Of a stretch of DNA of 43,803 nucleotides, positions 11,905 to 21,951 are shown in pieces. Below the pieces are notes generated by a model, which was not told where the DNA came from, made no database searches, and was given only the letters and a program-made list of their open reading frames with translations. The DNA comes from Alphaproteobacteria bacterium. GTDB lineage: Bacteria > Pseudomonadota > Alphaproteobacteria > CACIAM-22H2. The stretch spans positions 1-43,803 of the forward strand of contig JAEUKZ010000015.1 in assembly GCA_016793045.1 (NCBI GenBank). The letters are read 5' to 3'. Position 1 is the first letter of the stretch; every line of letters starts with the position of its first letter. A program made the position numbers and the translations under genes.

Positions 11905-13007
11905 GCGGCGCGCTCCGTGTGGCCGTTGGCGCCGGCGAGGGACGCGACGAGGTCGGCAAGGCGTGCGGCCGCATCGGGGCGGCCGAACGAACGGGCGGCG
12001 GACGCGGCCGTCGCGAGATCGCGCGGGGCGTCGGCGAGGCGCGCGAGTCGTTGCGCGAGCTCGGCCGGCGTGAAGGCGTCGTTGGCGACCTGCCAGCCGC
12101 CGCCGGCCGCGGCAAAGGCGCGGGCGTTGTCGGTCTGGTGATCGTCGGCGGCGAACGGGTACGGCACGAGGATTGCCGGCCGGCCGACGACCGCGAGTTC
12201 GGCGACCGTCGAGGCGCCCGAGCGGCAGATCACGAGATGCGCGGCGCCGAGCCGTTCGGGCAGGTCGGCGAAGAACGGCGCCAGCGTGGCGCTGACGCCG
12301 GACTGCGCACAGGCTGCGCGCACGGCGTGGATATCCTCGGCGCGGGTCTGCTGGACGAGTTCGACGCGCGCACGCACCGCATCGGGCAGCGCCGCGAGCG
12401 CCGCCGGCACGACCTTGGCGAAAACCGATGCGCCCTGGCTGCCGCCGGTGACGAGGATCGACAGGCGCTCCGCCGGCGCCTGATAGATCCGGTCGCGCAG
12501 CGCGATCACCGCGTCGCGCACCGGATTGCCGGTCAGCCTCGCGCCCACGCCGCTCGGCATCAGCCGCACCTCCGGGAACGACGTCGCGACCGTGGCGACG
12601 CTGCGCGCGACCATGCGGTTGGCGCGGCCGAGCGCGGCGTTCTGCTCGTGGATCAGCGTCGGCAGGCCGAGGCGCGTCGCGGCGATCATCGGCGCCAGCG
12701 ACGGATAGCCGCCGAAGCCGACGACGACCTGCGGCGCGAGCCGTCGCAGCAGCCGGCGCGCCGCGAACACGCCGGCGACCAGCGACACGCCGCTGGCGAT
12801 CTTGCGGCCGAAGCCGCCCACCGGCGCCAGCACGCCGAGACGATGCGTCTCGATGTCGCCGAGCGCGCCGCGATAGGCCGTGCCGCGCCGGTCGGTGATG
12901 AGGGCGAGGCGGAAGCCGCGGCGCAGCAATTCGGTCGCCAGCGCCTCGGCGGGGAAGACATGGCCGCCGGTGCCGCCGGCGGCCAGGATGGCGAGGGGCT
13001 GGGTCAT
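11901..13007 (-). CDS. murG: Lipid II synthase MurG (GlcNAc transferase)
   Basis: MurG transfers GlcNAc from UDP-GlcNAc to lipid I, making lipid II on the inner face of the membrane. The 368-residue GT-B glycosyltransferase has the glycine-rich [10 protein letters not shown] at the N terminus, [12 protein letters not shown], the second-domain GGSQGA loop, the [10 protein letters not shown] donor-site region and [15 protein letters not shown]. The start ATG overlaps the ftsW stop (ATGA). Neighbours ftsW (lipid II polymerase) and murC fit the pathway order. Confidence 0.97.
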   Translation of the reverse strand: MTQPLAILAAGGTGGHVFPAEALATELLRRGFRLALITDRRGTAYRGALGDIETHRLGVLAPVGGFGRKIASGVSLVAGVFAARRLLRRLAPQVVVGFGGYPSLAPMIAATRLGLPTLIHEQNAALGRANRMVARSVATVATSFPEVRLMPSGVGARLTGNPVRDAVIALRDRIYQAPAERLSILVTGGSQGASVFAKVVPAALAALPDAVRARVELVQQTRAEDIHAVRAACAQSGVSATLAPFFADLPERLGAAHLVICRSGASTVAELAVVGRPAILVPYPFAADDHQTDNARAFAAAGGGWQVANDAFTPAELAQRLARLADAPRDLATAASAARSFGRPDAAARLADLVASLAGANGHTERAA

Positions 13008-14128
13008 GCGGCCTCGCCCGCGCCGAAGCGCTTGCGGCCGAGCGCCAGCATCATGCCCATGGCGAGCGACACCGCGAGCAGCGACGAGCCGCCATACGAG
13101 ATGAACGGCAGCGTCATGCCCTTGGTCGGCATGAGATGCAGCGTCGAGCCCATGTTGATCAGCGCCTGCAGGCCGAACTGGGTGAGCAGGCCGGACACCG
13201 CCAGCATCACGAACAGGTCGTTCTCCTGCAGCATGCGCGCGAAGCCGCGCAGCACGACGAAGGTGAACAGCCCGACGATGATCAGGCACAGGATCAGCCC
13301 GAACTCCTCGCCCGCGACGGCGAACACGAAGTCGCTGTGCGCGTCGGGCAGCACCGACTTGACCGTGCCTTCGCCCGGGCCGCGGCCGAACAGCCCGCCG
13401 TTCGAGAACGCGTCCTGCGCGCGGTTGACCTGATAGGTGTCGCCGGAATTCGGATCGAGGAACCGGTTGATGCGGCTGGCGACATGCGGGAACACGTAGT
13501 ACGCGCCGACCCCGCCGGCGATGCCGACGGCCGCCAGCAGCGTGACCCAGAACATGCGCAAGCCGGCGAGAAAGTATTGCGCCATGAAGACAACGGTGAT
13601 CACCAGCGCCATCCCGACATCGGGCTGGCGCAGCACCAGCGCGATCACGCCGGCGAATAGCGCGAGCGCGATCGCGTCGCCGTGGAATCCCGGGTGGCGG
13701 CGCTGGCGCGCGAACAGCCATGCCGCGAGCACGGCGAATGTCGGCTTGACGAATTCGGAGGGCTGCAGCGAGAAGCCGCCGAGATTGATCCAGCGCCGCG
13801 CGCCCTTGATCTCGACACCGATGAAGAAGGTCAGCGCCAGCATCGCGACGGCGGCGAGGAAACCGAACAGGGCCAGCACGCGGACCTGCTTGGGCGTCAG
13901 CATCGATACCGCGATCAGGCTCAGGGCCGCTACCGGCAGCAGTGCGAACTGGCGGCGCACGAAGTAGAACGGGTCGAGCCCCAGCCGTTCGGCGATCGCC
14001 GGGGTCGACGCGAGGGCGAGCACGGCGCCGCAGGCGATCAGCAGGAACAGCGCGCTCAGGCTCCAGCGGTCGACGGTGAACCACCAGCGGCCAAGGACCG
14101 ACGTCTCGCTGCGCAGGGAGATCATCAT
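13004..14128 (-). CDS. ftsW: Septal peptidoglycan glycosyltransferase FtsW
   Basis: FtsW is the SEDS-family polymerase that works with FtsI to build septal glycan from lipid II. The 374-residue product is very hydrophobic, with about ten membrane segments. It shows the SEDS hallmarks [18 protein letters not shown] and the C-terminal [12 protein letters not shown]. The central extracytoplasmic loop carries SRINRFLDP. Of two consecutive ATGs the first overlaps the murD stop codon (ATGA) and is chosen. It lies between murD and murG. Confidence 0.97.
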   Translation of the reverse strand: MMISLRSETSVLGRWWFTVDRWSLSALFLLIACGAVLALASTPAIAERLGLDPFYFVRRQFALLPVAALSLIAVSMLTPKQVRVLALFGFLAAVAMLALTFFIGVEIKGARRWINLGGFSLQPSEFVKPTFAVLAAWLFARQRRHPGFHGDAIALALFAGVIALVLRQPDVGMALVITVVFMAQYFLAGLRMFWVTLLAAVGIAGGVGAYYVFPHVASRINRFLDPNSGDTYQVNRAQDAFSNGGLFGRGPGEGTVKSVLPDAHSDFVFAVAGEEFGLILCLIIVGLFTFVVLRGFARMLQENDLFVMLAVSGLLTQFGLQALINMGSTLHLMPTKGMTLPFISYGGSSLLAVSLAMGMMLALGRKRFGAGEAA

Positions 14129-15540
14129 GCGCGACCTCCTGGGCCGGCGGCGGCGGCTTCGGGCGCGCGCGCTGCGAGGTCGAGCACCAGGCGGCGGAAG
14201 GCGTCGCCGCGCGCTTCGAAGTTCTCGAACTGGTCGAACGAGGCGCAGGCCGGCGACAGCAGCACGACGGCGCTCTCGTTCGCGGCGGCTGCATCGGCGG
14301 CGGCGCCGGCGACGGCGGCCGCAAGCGTGCCCGCCGCGACGGTGTCGACCCGGCCGGCGAGGGTCGCGGCGAACTGCGGCGCGGCTTCGCCGATCAGGTA
14401 GGCACGTCGGATGCGCCCGAACCACGGCGCCAGCGATGCGATGCCGCCTTCCTTGGCCTTGCCGCCGGCGATCCAGTAGATCCGCTCATAGCTCGCCAGC
14501 GCCTTGGCGGCGGCGTCGGCGTTGGTCGCCTTGCTGTCGTTGACGAAGGCGACCTTGCCGATGCGCGCGATCAGCTCCTGCCGGTGGGCAAGGCCGGGGA
14601 AGGTCGACAACGCGCGCGCGGCCGCGTCGGCGTCGACGCCGACGGCACGCGCCGCGGCGAAGGCGGCGGCTGCGTTCTGCCAGTTGTGCGCTCCGGGCAG
14701 GGTCTGGATGCGGCGAAGATCGGCGACCGCGCGCGGGCCGGCGTCGATCGCGTCGTAGAGGATGCCGTCCGCCGCGAACACGCCGCGCGCCAGTGTCTGC
14801 GCAGCCGAAATCGCGACGACCCGGTGCCGCGCGTCGGCGGCGAGTTCATCGTGGATGGCACGGCAGATCTCGTCGTCGATGCCGATTACGGCCGTCTGCG
14901 GCGCCTTCTGACCCCGGAAGATCAGGCGCTTCGCGGCAACGTAACCGTCCATTCCGCCATGACGATCGAGATGGTCAGGCGTGACGTTGAGAAGGATGGC
15001 GACGTCGAACGTGATCGTGAACGTGATCTCCAGCTGGTAGGAGGACATTTCCAGCACGTAGCAGCCACCACGCCCGAGCGGAGCCAGGGCGAGGGCCGGC
15101 GTGCCGATATTTCCCCCGATCTCCACGCTCCGGCCGCACGCGGCCATGATGTGGCCGATCAATGCTGTCGTGGTGGACTTGCCGTTAGTGCCCGTTATTC
15201 CGATATACGTCGATTCGCGCTCGCTGCGTGCAAGTAATTCGATATCCCCGATGATTTCCCGCCCATGGAATCGCGCCCGGGCCGCGACCGGGTGGGGGGC
15301 GGGGTGGGTGTGGGGGATGCCGGGGCTGATCACCAGCGAATCGATCCCGGACCAGTCGGCCTGGGTTAAATCAACGATCGGCACCCCGGCCGCCGCCGCC
15401 GACTCGCGCCGCCTCGCGTCGTCGTCCCAGGCGGCGACCCGGGCGCCGCCTTTTGCCAGCGCCTGCGCGGCCGCCAGCCCGGACCTGGCGAGGCCGAGCA
15501 CCGCGAAACTGCGACCGGACTGGCTGCGGAGGTCGATCAT
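14125..15540 (-). CDS. murD: UDP-MurNAc-L-Ala--D-glutamate ligase MurD
   Basis: MurD adds D-glutamate to UDP-MurNAc-L-Ala. The 471-residue Mur ligase has the N-terminal VLGLARSG loop, ISPGIPH, the P-loop GITGTNGKST at about 114-123, the LEMSSYQLE segment, NVTPDHLDRH, and the third-domain motifs NDSKATN and SPACASFDQF. The ATG start is seven bases after the mraY stop. The 3' end overlaps the ftsW start. Cytoplasmic. Confidence 0.97.
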   Translation of the reverse strand: MIDLRSQSGRSFAVLGLARSGLAAAQALAKGGARVAAWDDDARRRESAAAAGVPIVDLTQADWSGIDSLVISPGIPHTHPAPHPVAARARFHGREIIGDIELLARSERESTYIGITGTNGKSTTTALIGHIMAACGRSVEIGGNIGTPALALAPLGRGGCYVLEMSSYQLEITFTITFDVAILLNVTPDHLDRHGGMDGYVAAKRLIFRGQKAPQTAVIGIDDEICRAIHDELAADARHRVVAISAAQTLARGVFAADGILYDAIDAGPRAVADLRRIQTLPGAHNWQNAAAAFAAARAVGVDADAAARALSTFPGLAHRQELIARIGKVAFVNDSKATNADAAAKALASYERIYWIAGGKAKEGGIASLAPWFGRIRRAYLIGEAAPQFAATLAGRVDTVAAGTLAAAVAGAAADAAAANESAVVLLSPACASFDQFENFEARGDAFRRLVLDLAARAPEAAAAGPGGRA

Positions 15541-15547
15541 CGGGCCG

Positions 15548-16630
15548 TCACCGCAGTTTCAACGTCGAGAGGCCGGCGAGGCCCAGGATCATCGCGATGA
15601 TCCAGAAGCGGATGACGATGGTCGGCTCCTGCCAGCCCTTCTTCTCGAAGTGGTGGTGCAGTGGGGCCATCATGAACACGCGCTTGCCGGTGAGCTTGAA
15701 CGAGATCACCTGGACGATCACCGACACCGCTTCGAGGACGAATAGCCCCCCGGTGAGTGCCAGGACGAGTTCGTTCTTGGTCACGACCGCGATCGTGCCG
15801 AGCGCGCCGCCGCAGGACAGCGAGCCGGTGTCGCCCATGAAGACCATCGCGGGCGGCGCGTTGAACCACAGGAAGCCGAGGCTCGCCCCCATCAGCGCGC
15901 CGCAGAACACGGCAAGCTCGCCCGATCCGGGCACATGCTGGATCAGCAGGTAGTTGGAGAAGAAGGCGTTGCCCACGAAGTAGGCAATGAAGGCGAATAC
16001 GGCGGCGACGATCATGACCGGCACGATGGCGAGGCCGTCGAGCCCGTCCGTCAGGTTGACCGCGTTCGACGAGCCGACGATGACGAAGACGGCGAACGGG
16101 AAGAAGAACCAGCCGAGATCGGGCAGCAGCGACTTGAAGAACGGCACGGCGAGCGACGTCGACAGCGGTTCGCGCGTCAGCCACACGATCCACAGCACCG
16201 CGGCAAGCGCCAGCGCGCTTTCCAGGCCGAGGCGCAGCCGGCCGGACAGGCCCTTGCTGTTGCGCTTGGTGAGCTTCATGTAGTCGTCCCAGAAGCCGAT
16301 CGCGCCGAAGCCGAGCGTGACCACCAGCACCGCCCAGACGTAGCCGTTGCGCAGATCGGCCCACAGCAGGGTCGAGATGCCGAGCGCCATCAGGATGAGG
16401 ACGCCGCCCATCGTCGGCGTGCCCTTCTTGAGCAGGTGGCGCTCGGGCGTGTCGGCGCGCAGCGGCGGCTCCTTCTGCTGGCTCTTGAGCCAGAGGATCA
16501 GCCGGTTGCCGAAGGCGAGGCTGATGATCAGCGCCGTCAGCATCGCGAACCCGGTCCGCGCCGTGATGTAGCGGAACAGATTGAGCGGCCCGAACTCGCC
16601 GGCGAGGGGGACAAGGAGGTGGTAGAGCAT
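15548..16630 (-). CDS. mraY: Phospho-MurNAc-pentapeptide transferase MraY
   Basis: MraY transfers phospho-MurNAc-pentapeptide to undecaprenyl phosphate, making lipid I. The 360-residue integral membrane protein has about ten hydrophobic helices. It shows the family motifs KKGTPTMGG (about 68-76), the catalytic aspartates D115-D116 in [20 protein letters not shown] at about 189-201, [10 protein letters not shown], and the C-terminal HHHFEKKGW. Nine bases separate it from murF and seven from murD. Confidence 0.98.
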   Translation of the reverse strand: MLYHLLVPLAGEFGPLNLFRYITARTGFAMLTALIISLAFGNRLILWLKSQQKEPPLRADTPERHLLKKGTPTMGGVLILMALGISTLLWADLRNGYVWAVLVVTLGFGAIGFWDDYMKLTKRNSKGLSGRLRLGLESALALAAVLWIVWLTREPLSTSLAVPFFKSLLPDLGWFFFPFAVFVIVGSSNAVNLTDGLDGLAIVPVMIVAAVFAFIAYFVGNAFFSNYLLIQHVPGSGELAVFCGALMGASLGFLWFNAPPAMVFMGDTGSLSCGGALGTIAVVTKNELVLALTGGLFVLEAVSVIVQVISFKLTGKRVFMMAPLHHHFEKKGWQEPTIVIRFWIIAMILGLAGLSTLKLR

Positions 16631-16639
16631 CGGGACCCT

Positions 16640-18046
16640 TTACGAACCGGCCGGCGCTTCGGCGAGCGCCTTGAGCGCGGCAACGACCGGCGCCATGCGG
16701 CTGCCGAGCGAACCCTTGACCAGCACCACGTCGCCGGCGCGGATGGCGCCGCGGAGCAGCGGCGGAAGGCCGTCCGACGCCGGCGCGTGGCCGGCGCGGT
16801 GCTTCGCCGGCAGCGCCTCCGCGAGGCGGGCCATGTGCGGCCCGCAGGTGAAGACGAGGTCGACTCCCGCCGCGGCGATGTCGGGCGCCAGGCCGGCGTG
16901 GAGCGCATCGGCGTCGGGGCCGAGTTCGCGCATGTCGCCGAGCACCGCGATCCGCCGGCCGTTCGGCCCGGGGGCGGCGCCCGCGAGCACCGCAAGCGCC
17001 GCGCGCACCGAGGTCGGGTTGGCGTTGTAGCTGTCGTCGATCAGTTCGAAGCTGCCGCGGTCGAGGCGGACGGCATGGCGTTCGCCGCGACCCTTGGGCG
17101 GCGTCATCGCGGCGAGCGCCGCCGCGGCGCGGTGGACGTCGGCGCCGACCGCCTTGGCGGCGGCGAGCACGGCGAGCGAGTTCATCGCCCAGTGCCGCCC
17201 GGCCGTGCCGAGCCGGTATTGGATCCGCGCACCGTCGATCGACGCGACGATGTCGCTGTGCGCCGGCGCGAGACGCAGCTCGATCAGCCGCGCATCCGCG
17301 CGCTCATGCGCGCCGAAGCCGATGACCTGGCCGAAGCCCCTGGCGCGGGCCTTGGAGGCGAGCAGTTCGAAGAACGTGTTGTCGCGGTTGACGACCGCGA
17401 CCTCGCCGCCGGCGGCGAAGATCTCGGCCTTCTCCTCGGCGACGCCGAGGATGCCCTTGCCGGGGAAGAACTCGGTGTGCGCGGCCTCGACCGTGGTGAT
17501 CACCGCCACCGCCGGCGCCACCTGCCGGACCAGCGGCGCGATCTCGCCGGGATGGTTCATGCCGATCTCGAACACGCCGTAGACCGTGTCTTTTGGCATC
17601 CGCGCGAGCGACAGCGGGACGCCGACATGGTTGTTGTAGCTGGCGACGCTGGCATGGGTCGGGGCTTGCGCCGAAAGCACGAGACGCAGCGCCTCCTTGG
17701 TGCCGGTCTTGCCGACGCTGCCGGTGATGGCGATGCGGCGGGCCGGGCTGCGCCGGCGCGCGGCGGCGCCGAGCGCTTCGAGCCCGGCGAGCGTGTCGGC
17801 GACGGTGAGCAGCTTGTCGGCGGCCACGCCGGCGATGCCGCGCGCGACCATCGCCGCGACGGCGCCGTTCGCGAGCGCGCCGGCGACGTATTCGTGCCCG
17901 TCGGCCTGTTCGCCCTTGAGCGCGACAAAGAGATCGCCGTGCTCGACGGCGCGGCTGTCGGTCTGCACGCCCGACGCGATCCACGCGGCGGTGGCGATGC
18001 CGCCTGTCGCGGCGGCGGCCTCGGCGGCGCTCCACAGCGCGGTCAT
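16640..18046 (-). CDS. murF: UDP-MurNAc-tripeptide--D-Ala-D-Ala ligase MurF
   Basis: MurF adds D-Ala-D-Ala to complete UDP-MurNAc-pentapeptide. The 468-residue protein shows the DSRAVEHGDLFVALKG entry segment, the P-loop GSVGKTGTKE at about 109-118, EIGMNHPGEI, and the C-terminal DDSYNANPTSV and LGDMRELG. The start ATG overlaps the murE stop (ATGA); the longer open frame upstream encodes only an Arg-rich artefact. Cytoplasmic; substrates come from MurE and Ddl. Confidence 0.97.
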   Translation of the reverse strand: MTALWSAAEAAAATGGIATAAWIASGVQTDSRAVEHGDLFVALKGEQADGHEYVAGALANGAVAAMVARGIAGVAADKLLTVADTLAGLEALGAAARRRSPARRIAITGSVGKTGTKEALRLVLSAQAPTHASVASYNNHVGVPLSLARMPKDTVYGVFEIGMNHPGEIAPLVRQVAPAVAVITTVEAAHTEFFPGKGILGVAEEKAEIFAAGGEVAVVNRDNTFFELLASKARARGFGQVIGFGAHERADARLIELRLAPAHSDIVASIDGARIQYRLGTAGRHWAMNSLAVLAAAKAVGADVHRAAAALAAMTPPKGRGERHAVRLDRGSFELIDDSYNANPTSVRAALAVLAGAAPGPNGRRIAVLGDMRELGPDADALHAGLAPDIAAAGVDLVFTCGPHMARLAEALPAKHRAGHAPASDGLPPLLRGAIRAGDVVLVKGSLGSRMAPVVAALKALAEAPAGS

Positions 18047-19500
18047 CGCGCGCGCTCCGCGCCGTCGGCCGCGTCGACGGCGTTGCGGGCGACCGTCGCG
18101 TCGTCGAACGGGTGGACGGTGGCGCCGACGATCTGGCCCTGCTCGTGGCCCTTGCCGGCGATCACCAGCACGTCGCCGTCGCACAGTTCGGCGACCGCCG
18201 CGGCGATCGCCTGGCCACGGCCGCCGATCTCGCGCGCGCCCGGCGCCGCGGCCAGGATCGCGCGGCGGATCGCCGCCGGCTCCTCGCTGCGCGGGTTGTC
18301 GTCGGTGACGATGACGCGGTCGGCAAGCTTCGCCGCGATGGCCCCCATCATCGGGCGCTTGGCGGTGTCGCGGTCGCCGCCGCAGCCGAAGACGACGACG
18401 AGGCGGCCGCGCGCATGCGGGCGCAGCGCGGCGAGCACGGTCTCGAGCGCCAGCGGCTTGTGGGCGTAGTCGACATAGACGGCCGCACCGTTGCGCCGGC
18501 TGGCAACCAGCTCGATACGACCGCGCACGCCCCGCAGGCGCGGCACCATCGCGAGCGCGTCGTCCCAGGCCGCACCGCAGCCGACGACGAGCCCGAGGGC
18601 CGCGAGGACGTTCATCGCCTGGAAGTCGGCCACGAGGTTCAGCTCGACCGTCACGCTGCGCCCTTCGATCGACAGCGACAGCGTCTGGCCGTGGCCGTGC
18701 GGGGCGACGGCGGCGAGGCGGAGGACCCGGGCCGTGCGGCCGAAGTCGATCACGCGCTGGTCGCGCGCGCGGGCGATCGCGGCGAAATGTGCGAACTCGG
18801 GCGAGTCGGCGTTGAGCACGGCGGCGGCCCCGGCGGGCAGGAGCTCCGCAAAGAGCCGCGCCTTCGCGGCCCGGTACGCGCCCATCGTCGCGTGATAGTC
18901 GAGATGCTCGTGCGACAGGTTGGTGAAGGCGGCGGCGCGCAGCGCGATCCCGTCGAGCCGGTACTGGTCGAGGCCGTGGCTCGACGCTTCGATCGCCAGA
19001 TGTTCGATGCCGTCGCGCGCGAGTTGGGCAAGATCGTCGTGCAGCGCGATCGGGTCCGGGGTCGTCAGCGATCCCGGCCGCTCGCGCCCGGGCGCCACCA
19101 GGCCCAGCGTGCCGAGGCTCGCGGCCGGTCTGCCGAGCAGGGTCCAGATCTGGCGCGTGAAGCTCGCGACCGAGGTCTTGCCGTTGGTGCCGGTGATCGC
19201 GGCCACGACTTCCGGCTGGCGGCCGAAGAAGCGCGACGCCGCGAGCGCGAGCGCGCGGCGCGGATTGTCGGCCTCGATACGGGCGACGTGGCCGGGCACG
19301 GATAGGCCGGGCGGACCGAGCACGGCGCTCGCGCCGGCGGCGACGGCCTCGTCGACGAACTGCCTTCCGTCGACCCTGGTGCCGGGCAGGGCGGCGAAGA
19401 GATAGCCCGGCCGCACCGCCCGCGAATCCGCGGTCATGCCGACGATCTCGGCATCGGGACCGGAGAGCGTCGCGTCGCGGATCACGGACGACACGCGCAT
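18043..19500 (-). CDS. murE: UDP-MurNAc-tripeptide synthetase MurE (meso-DAP adding)
   Basis: MurE adds the third residue of the stem peptide. The 485-residue Mur ligase has TADSRAVRPGYLF, the P-loop ITGTNGKTSV at about 102-111, TTPDP, EASSHGLDQ, and the substrate-selecting motif DNPR at about 401-404. DNPR is characteristic of enzymes that add meso-diaminopimelate rather than lysine. GKGHEQGQ follows in the C-terminal domain. The ATG is 58 bp after the ftsI stop, one of the larger gaps in the cluster, and its 3' end overlaps murF. Confidence 0.97.
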   Translation of the reverse strand: MRVSSVIRDATLSGPDAEIVGMTADSRAVRPGYLFAALPGTRVDGRQFVDEAVAAGASAVLGPPGLSVPGHVARIEADNPRRALALAASRFFGRQPEVVAAITGTNGKTSVASFTRQIWTLLGRPAASLGTLGLVAPGRERPGSLTTPDPIALHDDLAQLARDGIEHLAIEASSHGLDQYRLDGIALRAAAFTNLSHEHLDYHATMGAYRAAKARLFAELLPAGAAAVLNADSPEFAHFAAIARARDQRVIDFGRTARVLRLAAVAPHGHGQTLSLSIEGRSVTVELNLVADFQAMNVLAALGLVVGCGAAWDDALAMVPRLRGVRGRIELVASRRNGAAVYVDYAHKPLALETVLAALRPHARGRLVVVFGCGGDRDTAKRPMMGAIAAKLADRVIVTDDNPRSEEPAAIRRAILAAAPGAREIGGRGQAIAAAVAELCDGDVLVIAGKGHEQGQIVGATVHPFDDATVARNAVDAADGAERAR

Positions 19501-19558
19501 GGCCCCCTGTCGGCCCGGTCGCGGGCGCTGCGATTGGGAAGGGTCGAGGCGCGGCGCG

Positions 19559-21265
19559 TCATCGGCTGAGCGCCGCGTTGACGAAGAGCTGCTGACGCAC
19601 CTGCGGCTGGGTTTCGTCCATCGGCGGCAGGCCCCACAGCGCCGCGAGCCGAGGCACCAGACGCGCGACCATCGGCGCCGCGACCCAGCCGCCGGTGGCG
19701 AACCCCTGGGTGCGTGCGGTCGCCTGCGGCTCGTCGAGGATGATCAGCATGCTGTAGCGCGGGGCGGTGATCGGGAAGGCGCCGGCGAACAGCGACATGC
19801 GCGCATTCTGGCGATAGCGGCCGCGCACGTTCTTCTCGGCGGTACCGGTCTTGCCGCCGACGAGATAGCCGGGCGCCGCGGCGGAACGGGCGGAGCCGCG
19901 CTCGACCACGAGCCGCAGCAGGCGGCGCATCTGCTCGGATGTCTGCGCGGTCATCACGCGCTCGCGCGGGAACTCGGCGCCCTCGGGGCGGCGCAACAGC
20001 GTCGGCCGTACCATCAGCCCGCCATTGACCGATGCGTTCACTGCGGCGATGAGCTGCAGTGGGCTCACCGCCATGCCGTGGCCGAAGGCGACCGTCATCA
20101 TGTTGATGTCGCGCCACGGGTTCGGGACGATCGGCGGCCCGATCTCCGGCAGCTCGAACTGCGCGGCGCGCGTCAGGCCGAGCCGCGACAGGAATTCGCG
20201 CTGGCGCTCGCGGCCGAACTGCATCGCCATGCGCACGGTGCCGATGTTCGACGAGTACATGAACACTTCCGGCATGGTCAGCCGGCGGTTCTGGCCGCGG
20301 AAATCGTGGATCGTGAAGCGGCCGATCTCGATCGGTCGGCTGGCGTCGTAGACCGCGTTGAAATTGGTCGTTCCGTACTCGAGCGCGGCGGCGAAGGTGA
20401 AGACCTTGAAGGTCGACCCCATCTCGTACACGCCGAGCGTGTTGCGGTTGAAGCGCGCCTCCGGGCTCGCCAGCGCCGGCGTGTTGGAATCGAAGTCGGG
20501 AAGCGAGACCATCGCCAGGATCTCGCCGTTGTTCGAATCCATCACCATCGCCGACCCCCCGATGGCGCGGAACTCCGCGACCTGGTGGGCCAGCTCCTCG
20601 CGCAGGATGTGCTGGGCGCGGATGTCGATCGCGAGCTGGACGGGTTCGTTGGAGCGGCGCAGGCGCTCGTCGAAATACTGCTCGGCGCCGGCGATGCCGC
20701 GGTTGTCGATATCGGTGAAGCCGGTGATGTGGCCGGCGATCTGGCCGTGCGGATAGATCCGCCGTTCCTCGCGCTGGAAGAACAGACCGGGGATGCCGAG
20801 GCGGTTGACCGCGGCCTGCTGGCGCGGGGTGAGGCTGCGCTTCACCCAAACGAAGGTGCGCTCCGAGCGGAAGCGCGCGAGCAACTCCGCCTCGTTGACG
20901 CCGGGCAGCGCGCGCGCGAGCCGGCGCGCCGCGTCCTCGGGATCGAGAAGCTGGCGCGGATTGGCGTAGAGCGAGCCAGTGCGCAGCGACGTCGCGAGCA
21001 GCACATCGTTGCGGTCGACGATGTCGGCGCGATCCATCTCGAGCGTCGTCAGGCGATGGGCGTTGGCGAGGCGCGGCTCGCGGCCCTCGTTGATCACCGT
21101 CAGGTCGACGACGCGGAAGCCGACGACCAGGAAGGCGAGCGCGAACATGATCCCGCCGACGAGCAAGCGGTTGCGCGCGACGTCGATCGTCTGCTTGGCA
21201 CTGCCTTCGATCTTCAGGCGCGCAGGCAGGAAGCTGAGGACGTCGCTGAGGCGCGTCGCCATCAT
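19559..21265 (-). CDS. ftsI: Septal transpeptidase FtsI (PBP3)
   Basis: FtsI is the class B penicillin-binding protein that cross-links septal peptidoglycan with FtsW. The 568-residue product has a cytoplasmic N terminus and one membrane segment (about 33-52), then the PBP dimerisation region. The transpeptidase motifs are S284-TF-K287, the SxN triad S338-S-N340, and the KTG box at 472-474. No PASTA repeats follow. Of two consecutive ATGs the first overlaps the ftsL stop (ATGA). It pairs with FtsW and FtsL in the same cluster. Confidence 0.97.
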   Translation of the reverse strand: MMATRLSDVLSFLPARLKIEGSAKQTIDVARNRLLVGGIMFALAFLVVGFRVVDLTVINEGREPRLANAHRLTTLEMDRADIVDRNDVLLATSLRTGSLYANPRQLLDPEDAARRLARALPGVNEAELLARFRSERTFVWVKRSLTPRQQAAVNRLGIPGLFFQREERRIYPHGQIAGHITGFTDIDNRGIAGAEQYFDERLRRSNEPVQLAIDIRAQHILREELAHQVAEFRAIGGSAMVMDSNNGEILAMVSLPDFDSNTPALASPEARFNRNTLGVYEMGSTFKVFTFAAALEYGTTNFNAVYDASRPIEIGRFTIHDFRGQNRRLTMPEVFMYSSNIGTVRMAMQFGRERQREFLSRLGLTRAAQFELPEIGPPIVPNPWRDINMMTVAFGHGMAVSPLQLIAAVNASVNGGLMVRPTLLRRPEGAEFPRERVMTAQTSEQMRRLLRLVVERGSARSAAAPGYLVGGKTGTAEKNVRGRYRQNARMSLFAGAFPITAPRYSMLIILDEPQATARTQGFATGGWVAAPMVARLVPRLAALWGLPPMDETQPQVRQQLFVNAALSR

Positions 21266-21951
21266 TCGCTCCGCGACGCAGGCGCGCCGGTGAGCGCGAC
21301 GTCGCCGCGTGCCGGTGCTTGCGCAGCGGGCATCCGTCTTGCGCCGGAGGCCGGCCCGCCGCCGGCATAGGGGTCGCCGGTCCTGTCGGCCGGCGGCGGG
21401 CGCATCGCGGCGAGGAGATCGGCGATCGACGGCTCACTGTTTGGACGCGGGGCGGGGCGGGCCGGCGCTGCGGCCGGGCGGCGCTCGCTCGCGGCGCGCG
21501 GCTCGGCAGGCGGGGCCGGATCGGCCGCGGGCGCCGTCTGCGGGGCTGGCCGCGGTTCGGCGGCGGGACGCACCAAGGCGGCGCGTGCCGGCGGTACGGG
21601 CGGCGGCGACGCGATCGGCGCAGCAGGCACCGGCACGGCAGCCATGACGGGGGCCGGCGGAGCGGCCGGCGGCGGCGGCCGGCGCGGCAGGTCGGCCACC
21701 TGGCCCATCTGCGTGGGCACCATCGCCTGCATGGCAAGATGGCGCTGCGCCAGCGCTTCAAGCCGCTGCGGCTGGTTTATGTAGGCCCATTCGGCCCGCA
21801 GCACGTGGATCGCGTCCTGCTCTGCGACGATCTGGCGATTGAGCCGGAAGAGATCGTCCTCGAGCGCCTGCACGCGGTGCTTGAGCTGGTAGGTACCGAC
21901 GCCGACCGCGCCGGCGAGACCGATCCACAGAAAGGTCGAGGCGCGGATCAT
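21262..21951 (-). CDS. ftsL: Cell division protein FtsL with long Pro/Ala-rich extension
   Basis: FtsL is a small bitopic protein that forms a complex with FtsB and FtsQ. Position between rsmH and ftsI, a single N-terminal membrane segment (about 5-20) and a following heptad-type coiled coil ([15 protein letters not shown]) with [15 protein letters not shown] identify it. The product has 229 residues, about twice the usual 90-130. The extra part is a Pro/Ala/Arg-rich tail from about residue 98 that should lie in the periplasm. Start and stop both overlap neighbours by four bases (ATGA), so the length is not an annotation artefact. Tail function is unknown. Confidence 0.88.
   Translation of the reverse strand: MIRASTFLWIGLAGAVGVGTYQLKHRVQALEDDLFRLNRQIVAEQDAIHVLRAEWAYINQPQRLEALAQRHLAMQAMVPTQMGQVADLPRRPPPPAAPPAPVMAAVPVPAAPIASPPPVPPARAALVRPAAEPRPAPQTAPAADPAPPAEPRAASERRPAAAPARPAPRPNSEPSIADLLAAMRPPPADRTGDPYAGGGPASGARRMPAAQAPARGDVALTGAPASRSE

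Noticed and set aside
15935-18469. 844-codon open frame on the plus strand, antisense to mraY, murF and murE
   Set aside because: It lies wholly opposite well-identified genes and has the Arg/Gly/Ala/Asp-rich composition of GC-rich antisense frames, with no recognisable domain.
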